Of a stretch of DNA of 64,000 bases, positions 1 to 10,132 are shown one piece after another. Source of the stretch: Membranipora membranacea (taxonomy: Eukaryota > Bryozoa > Gymnolaemata > Cheilostomatida > Membraniporidae); the NCBI GenBank assembly GCA_914767715.1, contig OU612074.1:17222062-17286061 (forward strand). Reading direction: 5' to 3'. Position 1 is the stretch's first letter. Each line of letters opens with the position of its first letter. The position numbers and the translations under genes were made by a program. The notes under the pieces were generated by a model. The model worked only from the letters and a program-made list of their open reading frames with translations. It did no database searches and was not told where the DNA came from.

Positions 1-288
1 GAGATAATAAGTCATGATAACAGCTTAGCTGACAAAAAACACAAAGAATCTTCCAAACATTACTGACTTACTAAATTTGTCGAGCCCTGGTTTATGAAAA
101 GAGAGGCATGCTACCATCAGTTAGATTCTTTTCATCGTATAAGCACTTATGAATTGAATTCTCGTTAATTCCGACAACCCTCGTTTCAAATTGCTTTAAA
201 TTCATAATATTTACACTAAACAGCTATACTTCCAAGATTGTATATTGTCGGACATTACAAATTACTGGGACTCCTAAAAGTTTGTGCT
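1..288. other. Presumed 3' intron of PEX14, no exon recognised
   Basis: This is AT-rich sequence lying beyond the last PEX14 exon I can see. I looked on the minus strand for the Pro/Ser-rich stretch that follows the coiled coil in PEX14 proteins and found none. The next exon is probably outside the window. Confidence 0.4.
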
Positions 289-609
289 TACCCTATAGGA
301 GTTTGATTTAGCTAGAGTTTAATTTCGTACTAAATTTCGCTAGTAGGCTTACTAGTGAAAATTAAAAAAAAATGTCCAATCTGGGATTCAAACCCAGAGC
401 ATCAATCTCCATCTGATTACAAGGCAGACACTTAGACCACTAGCCACGCTAACGTGCATGCTTGGGTAAGGTGTATTCCTGTATAATTGTACATTGTTTA
501 TGAAACTATGGTGCGTGAGTTTAATTTAAGATACACTAAATTTCACAACCTAGGCAACAACGCGAAAAGCGAATCCTAAATGCCGCGAAAACTAAACTCC
601 TATAGGGTA
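289..609. mobile_element. Short inverted-repeat element carrying a tRNA-like core
   Basis: The ends are 16-bp inverted repeats that match perfectly (TACCCTATAGGAGTTT at 289-304, its reverse complement at 594-609). A TA at both ends may be a TA target duplication, as in Tc1/mariner-type elements. No transposase ORF is present, so it would be non-autonomous. Inside it, on the minus strand, are a Pol III B-box-like motif (383-394) and an A-box-like motif (431-446). The element ends four bases inside the 5' splice site of a PEX14 intron. Confidence 0.7.
370..450 (-). repeat. tRNA-derived SINE-like segment
   Basis: The minus strand reads an A-box (complement of 431-446) followed by a B-box GGTTTGAATCC (complement of 383-394) at tRNA-like spacing. 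The acceptor arms do not pair, so this is not an intact tRNA. It sits inside the inverted-repeat element 289-609, either as a nested insertion or as part of its body. Confidence 0.55.
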
Positions 610-614
610 ACTAC

Positions 615-3600
615 CTGTTAAGCAGTAATCTCTTGAGGGAAGACAGCTCATCTTTAAGTTCTTTTATTCCGTGACTTTCTGCTGACACACCGTGATTTTT
701 CAGTCTCTCTAATGCCTGTAAAATTCACAAAAGAAACAAAATAGACCAAAAAAACAAATTAGAGGATATACAATAATCGCCACTGTGGATAGCTTTGGGT
801 TAACTAGTATAAAGTTCCGACTAGCTGAGGCGGGAGTTTATATTAATGTAATGGAGTTGGTTTATTGTGACAGGAGGGCAGAAGTGTCCTGCTATCAAAG
901 TGGGGATCCCCAGAGCCTCTCTCCCAAGTAAAACATTATCAAAACTCAGCCTACTCACAGTGGTTTGTTTCTCCGAAGACTGCTCAATGCTACTCAGCTT
1001 TAACTCCAGTCTAGATAAAGCTTCATTAGTCTTCTTCAAAGTGTCGACAAGCTGTTCATTTGGTGTTTTCTGATTGGTTAAAAATGGGATCAGATAGTCC
1101 TACAATTGAGAATGTATACGATGATATACCAAAGAGATAAAAAGGTAAAAATTGAACTGGGAAAAGAAACCATCAAACTAATTATCAATCACCCAAACCA
1201 ACTAAAATATTCTACAGCGAGACAATAATCGCTACTGTTCAGTGTTTTTGGCACCCCTAACAAAATATTGAAAGATTGAAATGGCTGGATGTGCAGTCAG
1301 TAGGTTAGTTTAATGACAGACAATCATATGAAGTATTTACACCAGACAACACTCTACCCAACTTAATAGTGGTGAGCAAATGACTCATATCACAATCACA
1401 CAATAAAGTATTTCTAGCAGCAGAATGTATCTCGATGTATCTTTTCATGTCATTGTTACAATAATATTTTACCTTATAAAGTTTATAACACCCATACAGA
1501 GCACCACCGAACACCACAATAAAGTAGGACCAGTCCTTCAATCTGCTGCCATTACCCTGCGTACTGACTGTGGTAGATGTCGCTACTGTAATAAACACAA
1601 ACATCAAAGGTTGATTTTAATTGGATCCGTAGCAATAAGATGGATTTTCAAACAAATTGTTGCCGCATCACACTGAACCCTCTACCTTTGGTGTCTTCAA
1701 GTGGCAAAACCCATACACGATATCTCACTAAGTAACATCATATGAGCAGTTAAGAGTTCAGGTACTTTTGATAGGATAGCCTACACTGAGGTTAACTAGC
1801 TCGTTAATATGTTACTTTCATACAACTTATTATCTTTGCAAGTCCAAAAAGGGGCTGTAAAAGAAGGTGGCTATAGCCTGATGGCTAGAGTGCTTGTAAA
1901 TGACAAATATTACTGTGCTTGAATTTCATGAGGGTCACTGGTGCTGTCAGGAAGGGCACCAACCTCAAACAGCTCTGTACTAGTCATAATAATGTTGAAT
2001 TGATGAGGCCAACAACGTTAAAAAAAAAGAAACAAGGCAATAAACCTCGTTCAAACCCTACTGTTATGGGATTATCTCAACACATCATGACTATATTGCG
2101 CAAGGTTCTTGTTAACAGGCTGCAGTGTACTCCACTTTATTCAGACTTGACAATTCAGAACTCAGAATGTTTGCTCTGTCTTTGGCCAAATCATAATGCA
2201 TTCTAATGCCACTTAATTCCAATTTTCTTAACAATGCCCAGCTAGTTTTACCGGGAGCTGGTCTGTAGTTAGCAAACAGTAGTTCTGGTGTTATGAGAGG
2301 CTGGACTTTGCGTATCAGTTCGATTGTATCTTCATTGAGTATCAGAACGTTACAGGGAAGCCGATCAACGCCATGATATGACATCACCGAATCTTGTTGG
2401 CACGCCATTTGTTGGATCGGCTAAGTTGGGAGTAAACTCATAAAACAGAGTGTCATCAGTGTGTGTGCACAATGACTAAGGCATTTTCTAGTCTCTGTTT
2501 GGGGAATTTGTAACACGTTGATCTTGTTCAAAACTTATTGTTCCTTTTTTGACAGACAATATCAGTTTGGAAGGATGTTTCCCACACAGACAATGAAATT
2601 CGCACAAAAGCCGAAAGAATAGGGAGATGGCACTGATTTGTTTGACCTCTTTGTTCTTTTGGACTTGTGTCCGATATCGCAATAAATAAAATTGAAAATT
2701 CACCAAATATAAATTTGTTTACTCATTAGATGCTGGCAAAATACTATAATTTCAGATATCAATATTCGTTAATACTTATACCTGTTAATCCAACCGTGCT
2801 GAAGGTTAGATATAGGCATGTTGTTAGGGAGAGGTATACACCCGAGGGTGCTGGGGGCGGGAACAATCAACAATGAAAGCTCCCCCAGTGGGACTCGAAC
2901 CCACAACTCATCGACACTAATCACCTGGCAGTGAATAGCAAGCGCGCCATCCCCAAAAAAGAATGGGTCGATGGCGATGGTATGTATATCCAAGGCAATA
3001 AACAAGCCAATAACAGAGATTAAATTAAATTGCCAATGATTTCCCCTTGCCACATCAATGGCAAAGACATAAACATAGATTCGCAGGAGGTTGATCTAGT
3101 CTTCATATGGCACACTTTCTATCGTCACACAACATTTGAGTCTGAGTGCTCTGCTAAACAGCTTGGATTGATATACCCTTTATTTTAAAGGGTTGACAGG
3201 AGGAAACGCTCACCTTTTTTGCACATACTGGGAAGAGCGAAATTTATGGTTCTAGGTAACATTACCCAATCTCATTACATTAAAGAACCTCACATCCAGC
3301 CAAAATTGGAGCTATTACAGGATGGATATAAGAATAAGGCAATAAACAAACTTCAACGCTATCTCACATTAAGTGACTCCAGAAATAGCAAAATTTCATT
3401 TGAGAACCTGATAAAGTTAAATGTGTAATACCTGAGCATGTATATTTAGTTATTTACATTCGACAACTTACTGTTAGTAGAAGTGGGATCAAACAAAATG
3501 GATAATCGCTGGAAGGCTTCTTTGATTTCATTTTCTGTCAATCCTGAAATAACAAAAACATCAAATGTGAGGATGTACTTTTTACCATCTGTGTTGGGCT

Positions 3601-4573
3601 ATTTTTTGTGTAAACATTAGTATGGGAATTACTACTTGGATGGCTGGTCAGCATCCAGGGAATGGTTAGAATTTTGAAACTTCTTCACAAATCCTATCAA
3701 ATCCATTAGCAGATAAATTCTCGTTACACAATAAACTATATATTGACCTCTGTCAAGAAATGACAGGGTTATGCAACCATCACTAAAACTGAAGTGGTTA
3801 CAGACTATTATCATGCTACTCATTTGATGCAATAGCATATGTGGCTGATCCGGATAATTATGAAATAATTAGCATATATTACCTTTTGTCATAAGGAAAG
3901 TTCTTTTCTCTTCAGCAGTTTTGTTGACAACTGAGCGATTTTGTAGGAAATTGACAGCCGTTGTCACCTAAGAAGAGAAAATTATATAGAGGCTACAGCA
4001 TTTATCCAGTTTCAGGCTCTACGGCTAAATCAAAGTCCGTTCAATTGTCGGACAGCACAAATAATCCAATTGAAATCGGGTAAATGTAAGTCATTATGGA
4101 GCTGAACACATTGGTTCACAGGCTTTCTGTAGTTTGTGCAGGTCCATTGGTCGTGTGCCCCAGTGATTGAGGCATTGAACACTTGAGCATATGACCACTG
4201 GACTTGTATAGTATAATCCTGAATATGCAATGTTTGATACCTATAGCCCATTTAATGCGTAGATAGATCCCAAGGTCCGTTCAACTATAATTGTAGCTGG
4301 TTTCCAAATCAAAATATTGCCACCACTTTGCTCAAAATCCTTGCTCATTTGGTTTTTCAATGATCAAACGATATGCGGAAATGAGACAGCACAAAGGTTT
4401 CACAGAGAATCAGCAAGAAACAATTAGATTTTGACAGCTTTTAATTCATAGACCCCTCTGCCTCATCATAAAATGCTCACCAGACTTTCTCTGTTTGTAG
4501 TGGACTGTGTAATACTCAGAGGCTTTACATCATTCTGTGACTCTAAGGTGGGTTCTCCACTTGGTCCACTCAT
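615..4573 (-). CDS. PEX14: Peroxin-14, peroxisomal docking protein (3' end outside window)
   Basis: PEX14 is the peroxisomal membrane docking factor that binds the cargo receptor PEX5. Minus-strand exons are 4573-4481, 3967-3883, 3543-3472, 1585-1473, 1099-959 and 715-615, joining in frame to about 201 residues. Residues 32-76 form the Pex14 N-terminal domain (FLQN, later GLTENEIKEAFQRL). Residues 102-120 are a hydrophobic segment (DWSYFIVVFGGALYGCYKLY) matching the family's membrane anchor. Residues 130-201 are a coiled coil ending in IKELKDELSSLKRLLLN, very close to the vertebrate LKxEIxSLKxLLLNRR block. The linker between the N-terminal domain and the anchor is shorter than in the human protein. 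The start is the ATG at 4573, which gives a 31-residue polar leader. The remaining acidic tail lies beyond the left edge. I am confident of identity from three separate conserved blocks in the right order. Confidence 0.95.
2112..2408 (-). other. Unassigned 98-codon open frame inside a PEX14 intron
   Basis: An open frame on the PEX14 strand lies in the intron between the N-terminal domain exon and the membrane-anchor exon. Its composition looks protein-like (LRKLELSGIRMHYDLAKDR near the C-terminal end). I recognise no family, and skipping it keeps the PEX14 reading frame and conserved order intact. It may be a transposon remnant or a chance ORF. Confidence 0.25.
2880..2962 (-). repeat. tRNA-derived SINE-like segment
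   Basis: The minus strand has a perfect B-box GGTTCGAGTCC (complement of about 2890-2901), preceded by a degenerate tRNA-like 5' half. The arms do not fold into a full cloverleaf. It lies in a PEX14 intron. Confidence 0.5.
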
Positions 4574-4620
4574 ATTTTCAACGACCTGCCAAGATCAGTA
4601 TCTGTAAAAGTGAATATTAG

Positions 4621-4945
4621 ACTGAGCTCATCAATATCATAGAGCGTCTGCGGGATGTGGACTACGAAGACAGTAGGATGACCATGTGCTATGAGGTGAG
4701 TTTTGGTTGGCATTTTAAGTACATTTTAATCCAAACAGCTGTAAGCAAAGAATGAGAATGAAAGAGCTGTCTTGCAGGTAGCTTCAACAGCAAGCAAGCG
4801 CCACCTCCTCAACTTCCACAACGGGATAGCATTTGCAGTAAATGCTCCATATATGTGGTGTATGTATGTATGCATTAGTATATGTGACGCTGAGGCTTGC
4901 AAGTTAAACGATATCTGTTGTTTGTGCAGTGGAGTTACTGAGTGA
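4621..4945 (+). CDS. Weak candidate two-exon small gene, unidentified
   Basis: Two segments, 4621-4695 and 4778-4945, are separated by an 82-nt intron with good GT and AG ends (GTGAGT donor, pyrimidine tract plus CAG acceptor). They join in frame into 80 codons ending at TGA 4943-4945. The text contains IINIIERLRDVD-like helical sequence (actual ELINIIERLRDVDYED) and HLLNFHNGIAFAV. I recognise no family. The first segment follows an AG and has no ATG at its start, so an upstream exon would have to overlap PEX14 exon 1; alternatively translation starts at the ATG at 4678. It could be chance. Confidence 0.28.
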
Positions 4946-5166
4946 AGTAGAAGGCCTAGTCTTCTTTTTGACTTGAAGATTGATCCTTTGCCTCATCAGA
5001 CCTACTAGGTCCACCAGTTCATCAAACCATCATCATGACTGAGCAGCAAGGAAGTAAAAGATGCCTATTGTATCGTAGAAAAGTCCCCTGATCACTTAGT
5101 TGGCAAATACACCTGCTAGCTTAAGCTTATCCCTTGCTGTTTATATAGCAAAGCCTTAGAGAGGGA

Positions 5167-5297
5167 GATAATTGCACAGGTCTACTCCAAAACCTGGGAT
5201 TTTGGCAATGTTTGACTGCCCCCCTTGACAAAAACTCGTTGGGGGCAGTCAAACATTGCCAAAATCCCAGGTTTTGGAGTAGACCTGTGGATAATTG
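5167..5297. mobile_element. 115-bp hAT-like hairpin MITE with 8-bp target duplications
   Basis: The element 5175-5289 consists almost entirely of two complementary arms of about 49 bp (5175-5223 and 5241-5289) around a loop of about 17 bp. It is flanked by perfect 8-bp direct repeats GATAATTG at 5167-5174 and 5290-5297. Eight-base duplications and a CA...TG end are typical of hAT transposons. It has no coding capacity. Confidence 0.88.
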
Positions 5298-5883
5298 CTT
5301 TTACAAGCTATGCTCGTTTTATATAACTTTATAAACTAAAGTTCAAAATAAATTGGAACATATTAAAATTGTTGTGCATCAAAGAATTCAAATCAATCCT
5401 CATTACTTAAACAAGAGTATGAATGGATGCAAACCACTGTGTGTTAAAATTGTTCAGAATTGAGATTATAATAAGGATACTGTCCTGTATTTGACTCTCA
5501 AAGCAAAAATTACTGCACAGAGAATAGTGGGAAAAATAATTTTTGCAAAGTTGACCTTGAACTGACCTAGCATAAATCTTCATTTTAAATCAATGTGAGG
5601 AGGGTCGGAAAAATGTAGACTGAGACCATCGAGAGTCACAGGGACTCAACAAAGTAAAACTTCCAGTTCACACAGAGCTTCACAGAGAGAGTTACTAAAT
5701 GTGAGAGAAAGGTGAGTTTCAACCATCATGGTACATAAACCTTTGGGCACATACGTTTCTCCTACAGGAAATATTCTTCTGATTCAATGAGCATATCAAC
5801 TTGTATAGCATGCATTTGTAGAAAATGTGCCAGGTTGAGTGAGTGCCTGTCTTGATTGTTGACAAGCTTGTCAAGTCAGGCTA

Positions 5884-5932
5884 CATCAAACTCAAAGTTA
5901 GTAGTCAGTGACTACTAACTTTGAGTTTGATG
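5884..5932. repeat. Perfect 24-bp inverted repeat with one-base centre
   Basis: The arms 5884-5907 and 5909-5932 are exact reverse complements around a single G. The pairing stops abruptly at both outer ends. I see no clear target-site duplication. Confidence 0.85.
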
Positions 5933-6618
5933 GTACTACAATGATCAGTGAGTATGCTACTATTATTACATTGGCCCAGTAGCTGGGCAGTTGTTTGAGC
6001 TAGTAGGTAGGGCCTATCTGTTCTTCAGTTAAGATTGGACTCAATCAGTGGCTTAGCCTTTATTCCATTCATCATGTACCATATTTATAATAATACATAT
6101 AAATAAATACCCCCTATGACTTTTATATGTAATGGAAGCCTATAGAATCAAGGATACAATTGTGGGAACAACTCTAGGCGGTTGATAAGAGCAATAAAAT
6201 TAAGCCCATATGACCGCTCTGTCTCGACAAGCTTGGTGGGCCTATAGTGAAGGAGTAAACCTTAGTTTGGTGAACGATTAGCCTAATACTGAAGTATAGT
6301 AATAATCAATAATGAGCGTTAAAGGGGATGCTATAGCCTTATTATCAACGCAGCCCCACTTTCGTTGATGCTTCTAGAGGAACAGTGATTTGATCAAACA
6401 GTCGTAATACTTGCCTTATCTTAAGTGCGCAAAGGGTGGTTGTAGAGGCTTAGGTCTACTCTCTGTAGCTCATACCCTGATGGAAAGCGTCATGGTAATC
6501 TTCCATAGTTATTGGTTTGTAGGTGAAAGACTGTGTAATTGGCTTGGAGTTATCTTGTTGTGCCTTTTGAATGTATTTTTATATTTAGTGATCGAAAGCC
6601 TCGATTACCGTTGCAGCC

Positions 6619-9600
6619 ATGCCCGCCTTTAAAATAAAAGGATCAAAGTCAGACAAAAAATATGGAGTGAAAACTGAATCTTTAGCTGATTTACGGAACC
6701 AAGGTAATTATGAGTTGGTCTGATAATCAATACAGCCTTCAAGTCAGTAGCCCAAAATCAGAGGGAAGACTAGGATGTCTCAATGCTACAGCTCATGTGC
6801 AGGTATGATCTTAGCTAGCAAGCAGCTGTAGGTGTCAAGAGTACCTCTACCCGCCTCTATATACCCTCTGTCATCTGCCCGGAGAAAAAAACTGCAGAAT
6901 ATGTTTTTTTTTGCATTCGGTATGACTATCTATAGACACGAATGTGTTGTGTGTTTGGTATGAGGCATTTCCATATAGCCTATTGGCAGAGGAAATGAAT
7001 TGTTGCTCCATTATATGATAGAGTTGCAATATTGATGGCACATTTCATTTTTTATGAGGGAAAGTGTTGTCCACCAGCGGGGTCTTTCAATTAGGAAGAG
7101 CGATCCCTTACTAAAGCAAGTTATCACTATCACATCGCTCAAAATTATCACTCACTTGGTCTTTCAATTAGACAAAATCGTTCCCAAATCGCTCACTCAA
7201 AATGTATATAGTTCCATCAAGTGAGTGAGCGATCTGAAAGCGAGACCCCTAGCAGGTATCGCTCACTCACTGAGTGAGCGATAAGATTGCGATTTTTGCT
7301 GTTTCTAATTGAAAGACCCCCCTGGCTAGCTATCAAATTTGTTTTTTCTATGAGTTGTCTTAAAGCTATAGTAGTGCTTTTTGGTTTGTGACATTGGCTT
7401 TGGTAAAAAACGTTGCGAATCACATGCCAGTTAACATATTTTTCACAACTTCAGAAGAAAATGCTCTGAAATTAGAGCATTTCATACACATTTATATGCT
7501 ATAGAGTGAGAGAGAGAAACTTGCCAATTCTCCCTATTTAGGTGGGACCCCAGATTTCCACACCCATTTCTGCCCACTTCCCACTTTTTGTTATTCCCAC
7601 TATTTCCTCCAGATTTGAGAGAGAACAGCCCTATCGCAAATTTTTAGTAACTATCCAATCGCTTGCACACAAAATTAAAAGGAATTGTGCTATTCAATAA
7701 TGTTAACAAATTTACCTGTTGTATTAAAGTTCAGAGTATTATTGTCAATAGGGTGGTTGATGCTGGACATTGGGAAAATAAGGGCATGTAAGTCCCAGGT
7801 GCCAATGTGTTGATGGTAAGTGTTTCAAGTGTTTTTCACCTCAGTTTGTTATTTCAGTGTTAGTACAAAGTACAAATCTGAAATTGTTTGGGATCAAATA
7901 TGCGTTTTGGCCCTTCTTAGTGGCTAGAAACGCTCAGGATCCCAGAAAATCCCATAAATTAGGCAGACTGAAGAAGTATGCAACGAATTGTGAATTTTTA
8001 GTCTCACTTGGGTAATTTGAAAGTTCAAATCTCAGGTTTTGTGAAAATGTAAAAGATTTAGGTCTCCAGAGTGATTTGAACGGATGAATTCATATTCAGA
8101 TATAATTGAAAATTGGTCCAGTTCACTTTTAGCGGCAATTCATATATCAACCACCAACCTGAACCAAACATTTAAACTATGAAATAATGACCTCCGCAAC
8201 TCTGGTGCTGAGAAGGTCAATCCTTCATAGTTTTATTATCATTATTATAACCTCAATAAGATGAAGTCAGAAAGTTTCTGCAGATAGCGTTTTTGAAGCA
8301 GGTATTTTAAAATGTAGAAGTCAGGAGTTTTCAATGGCAAGGTTTGGCTTTTCTTGAAGCCGTGGTCTACTTTACAATGAAAAATTGGAGACTTGTTTGC
8401 TTCAAATTAACAGTTGCTGAAGTCAGTGAATTTAATTAAGTTCATGAACACATATCAATTAATAAATATAAGAAAAAGTAAATTGAAGAAGTAAAATTTA
8501 AAAAATCATACACATAACAACTTTTGTCTCAACCGAAAGCAGAGTAGTTCACAGGAAGATCTCCGAACTTACAAAACTTTCTGTTTATTCAAATTATTAT
8601 ATATTATATGTATATATATATAGATATGTATATATATGTATGTTTATTTATATATAACTACAGGTAAAAAGAAGTTAGCTTTGAGATGTCGACCGGGAGA
8701 TGTCATAGTTCAGCTTGCAGATGACACTATTGTTGATGATGAGGACTATTTCTCCTGTTTAGATCCCAATACTCTGCTTATACTATCAGGTATTATAGAT
8801 CATTCATTAGTAATTACATCTCAATCTTCACCCTCTGTGGACCTTGAGAAGAGCTTCGCACACCCTAGATGTGCTAATGCTATCTAGAGTTGAGCTTTGT
8901 TCGTTTATGGGTTAAATTGAAGCATCCATGAAATTCAGATGGAATCATCAGCTATCCTCAATTTTTACTTGTTAAGGTAGGAGTTTGTTCACAGCACCTA
9001 TTTAAACAAATATTGGCTGGCCAAAAATTGCTCATGAGATTAACTTGCCCTCCTTTGGATTGGAGATGTAATTCAATCACTTAGATAAGAATTGTCATTG
9101 GTCATTATTCATTTACTAGAAAGCAAAGCATCCGGGAGATCGTCTGGACTAGTTGCGGACTCTGTAGATGGTATGCTAAGTTCAGACTCAATGAGCTCTT
9201 CAAGCAGGCCCACACTGATGTCTGATAGTTCAGCTGAGGAGCCCAGCCTACAGCGTATCGCGAGGCAGCTTAATAAAAATCTCCAGAGCATTGTAAAGTT
9301 CAGCGACTCAGAGCTACAGGTAAATATAATGCTAGAGATTGAAATTTGTCAAATGTGTAAATTTTACAAACCTTGTAAATTACTAAGTTTAATAGTGTTC
9401 TCTGTCCTTAGAAGAAAATAATTTGTCACCTAGTCGGCTGTATCTTTAGCACGTAGAAGAAAATAATACATGCGTAAAATGTTTGTTCTCAACTTTTTGG
9501 AGTTGTCCTCAGCTGTTTTGAGGGAGGACAAATTCAGTTAGTATAGATCTTGGCACTTTTATTACGACCTCACTCCTTGATTATATAGTAGGGAGTAACT

Positions 9601-10132
9601 CCATCATAATATTTAACTATTTATTAGATATTAAATTGTTACTAATTATCCAAATTTCTATGGATAATTTATCATGAAAAGATTCGCTGAATAATTGCTC
9701 CTGTGTCAGATTATGGCAGGGGTGTCATTGACAGGTGGGATGAAGAAATTTCTAAAATCAAAGTTTACTCACATTCCAATGGTTAGTCTGAGCCCCCCCC
9801 CCCCCCCCCCCCCAGACTCTTGCCCACCGCCCGACAGCCCCGGCTAGAAATAACTTACACTTGCCTAGACCATTGAATTCTAACTACATATTCTGTTTCT
9901 CCAGGCTCTAGCTAACGCAAGTCCTGATGACTTCTTATCTCTACACCTCACTGATGATGAAGTAGAGACTTTACAGGAAGCCTGCCACACCCACCTGACG
10001 GAACGGGAGAAGACAAGTAACGCTATAGAACTACTCAAGCTTTTCAATGAGCATAAAACTGCAGAAGTAGGCAACGGTGATACAACAGACAATGTGGCAG
10101 AATCCATAAATAAAAAACGTCGAAAGTTGTGA
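6619..10132 (+). CDS. DFFA: DNA fragmentation factor subunit alpha (ICAD), short form
   Basis: ICAD/DFF45 binds and restrains the apoptotic nuclease CAD until caspases cut it. Exons are 6619-6703, 8664-8789, 9120-9319 and 9905-10132, giving 212 residues in frame. Residues 1-70 are a CIDE-N domain (start PAFKIKGS; core TIVDDEDYFSCL matching the vertebrate TIVDDxDYFxCL block). Residues 72-108 are a Ser-rich linker containing DSVD followed by G (84-88), a caspase-3-like motif. Residues about 110-190 match the middle domain of human DFFA (IARQLNKNLQSIVKFSDSELQ, then a helical QEACxxHLTEREK segment). The protein ends in KKRRKL, a likely nuclear localisation signal. The third, chaperone-like C-terminal domain of the 331-residue human protein is absent. 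CAD itself (DFFB) is unlikely because the middle domain fits DFFA and no nuclease His motifs occur. Confidence 0.9.
7079..7320. mobile_element. MITE-like element with GGGGTCTTTCAATTAG ends
   Basis: Perfect 16-bp terminal inverted repeats occur at 7079-7094 and 7305-7320. A further internal copy of the end motif lies near 7158-7172. The interior is rich in ATCGCTCACTCA blocks, including a 27-bp palindrome at 7257-7283. There is no ORF of note and the target duplication is unclear. The element lies in the first DFFA intron. Confidence 0.75.
9793..9813 (+). repeat. Homopolymer run of 21 C
   Basis: An uninterrupted C run lies in a DFFA intron, flanked by GTCTGAG on the left and CAGACTCTTGCCC on the right. 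The same flanks recur around 31351-31380 with only four Cs, so this is an expanded part of a repeat family. Confidence 0.9.

Larger units (their letters stand above)
4574..6618. other. Intergenic region between divergent PEX14 and DFFA
   Basis: About 2 kb separates the two start codons and must hold both promoters. It contains a weak two-exon candidate (4621-4945), a 115-bp hairpin transposon (5175-5289) and a second hairpin (5884-5932). I see no convincing TATA box placed for either gene. Confidence 0.6.

Noticed and set aside
370-450. Possible tRNA gene on the minus strand
   Set aside because: The A and B boxes are recognisable, but the acceptor arms do not pair and the anticodon arm is imperfect, so I call it SINE-like.
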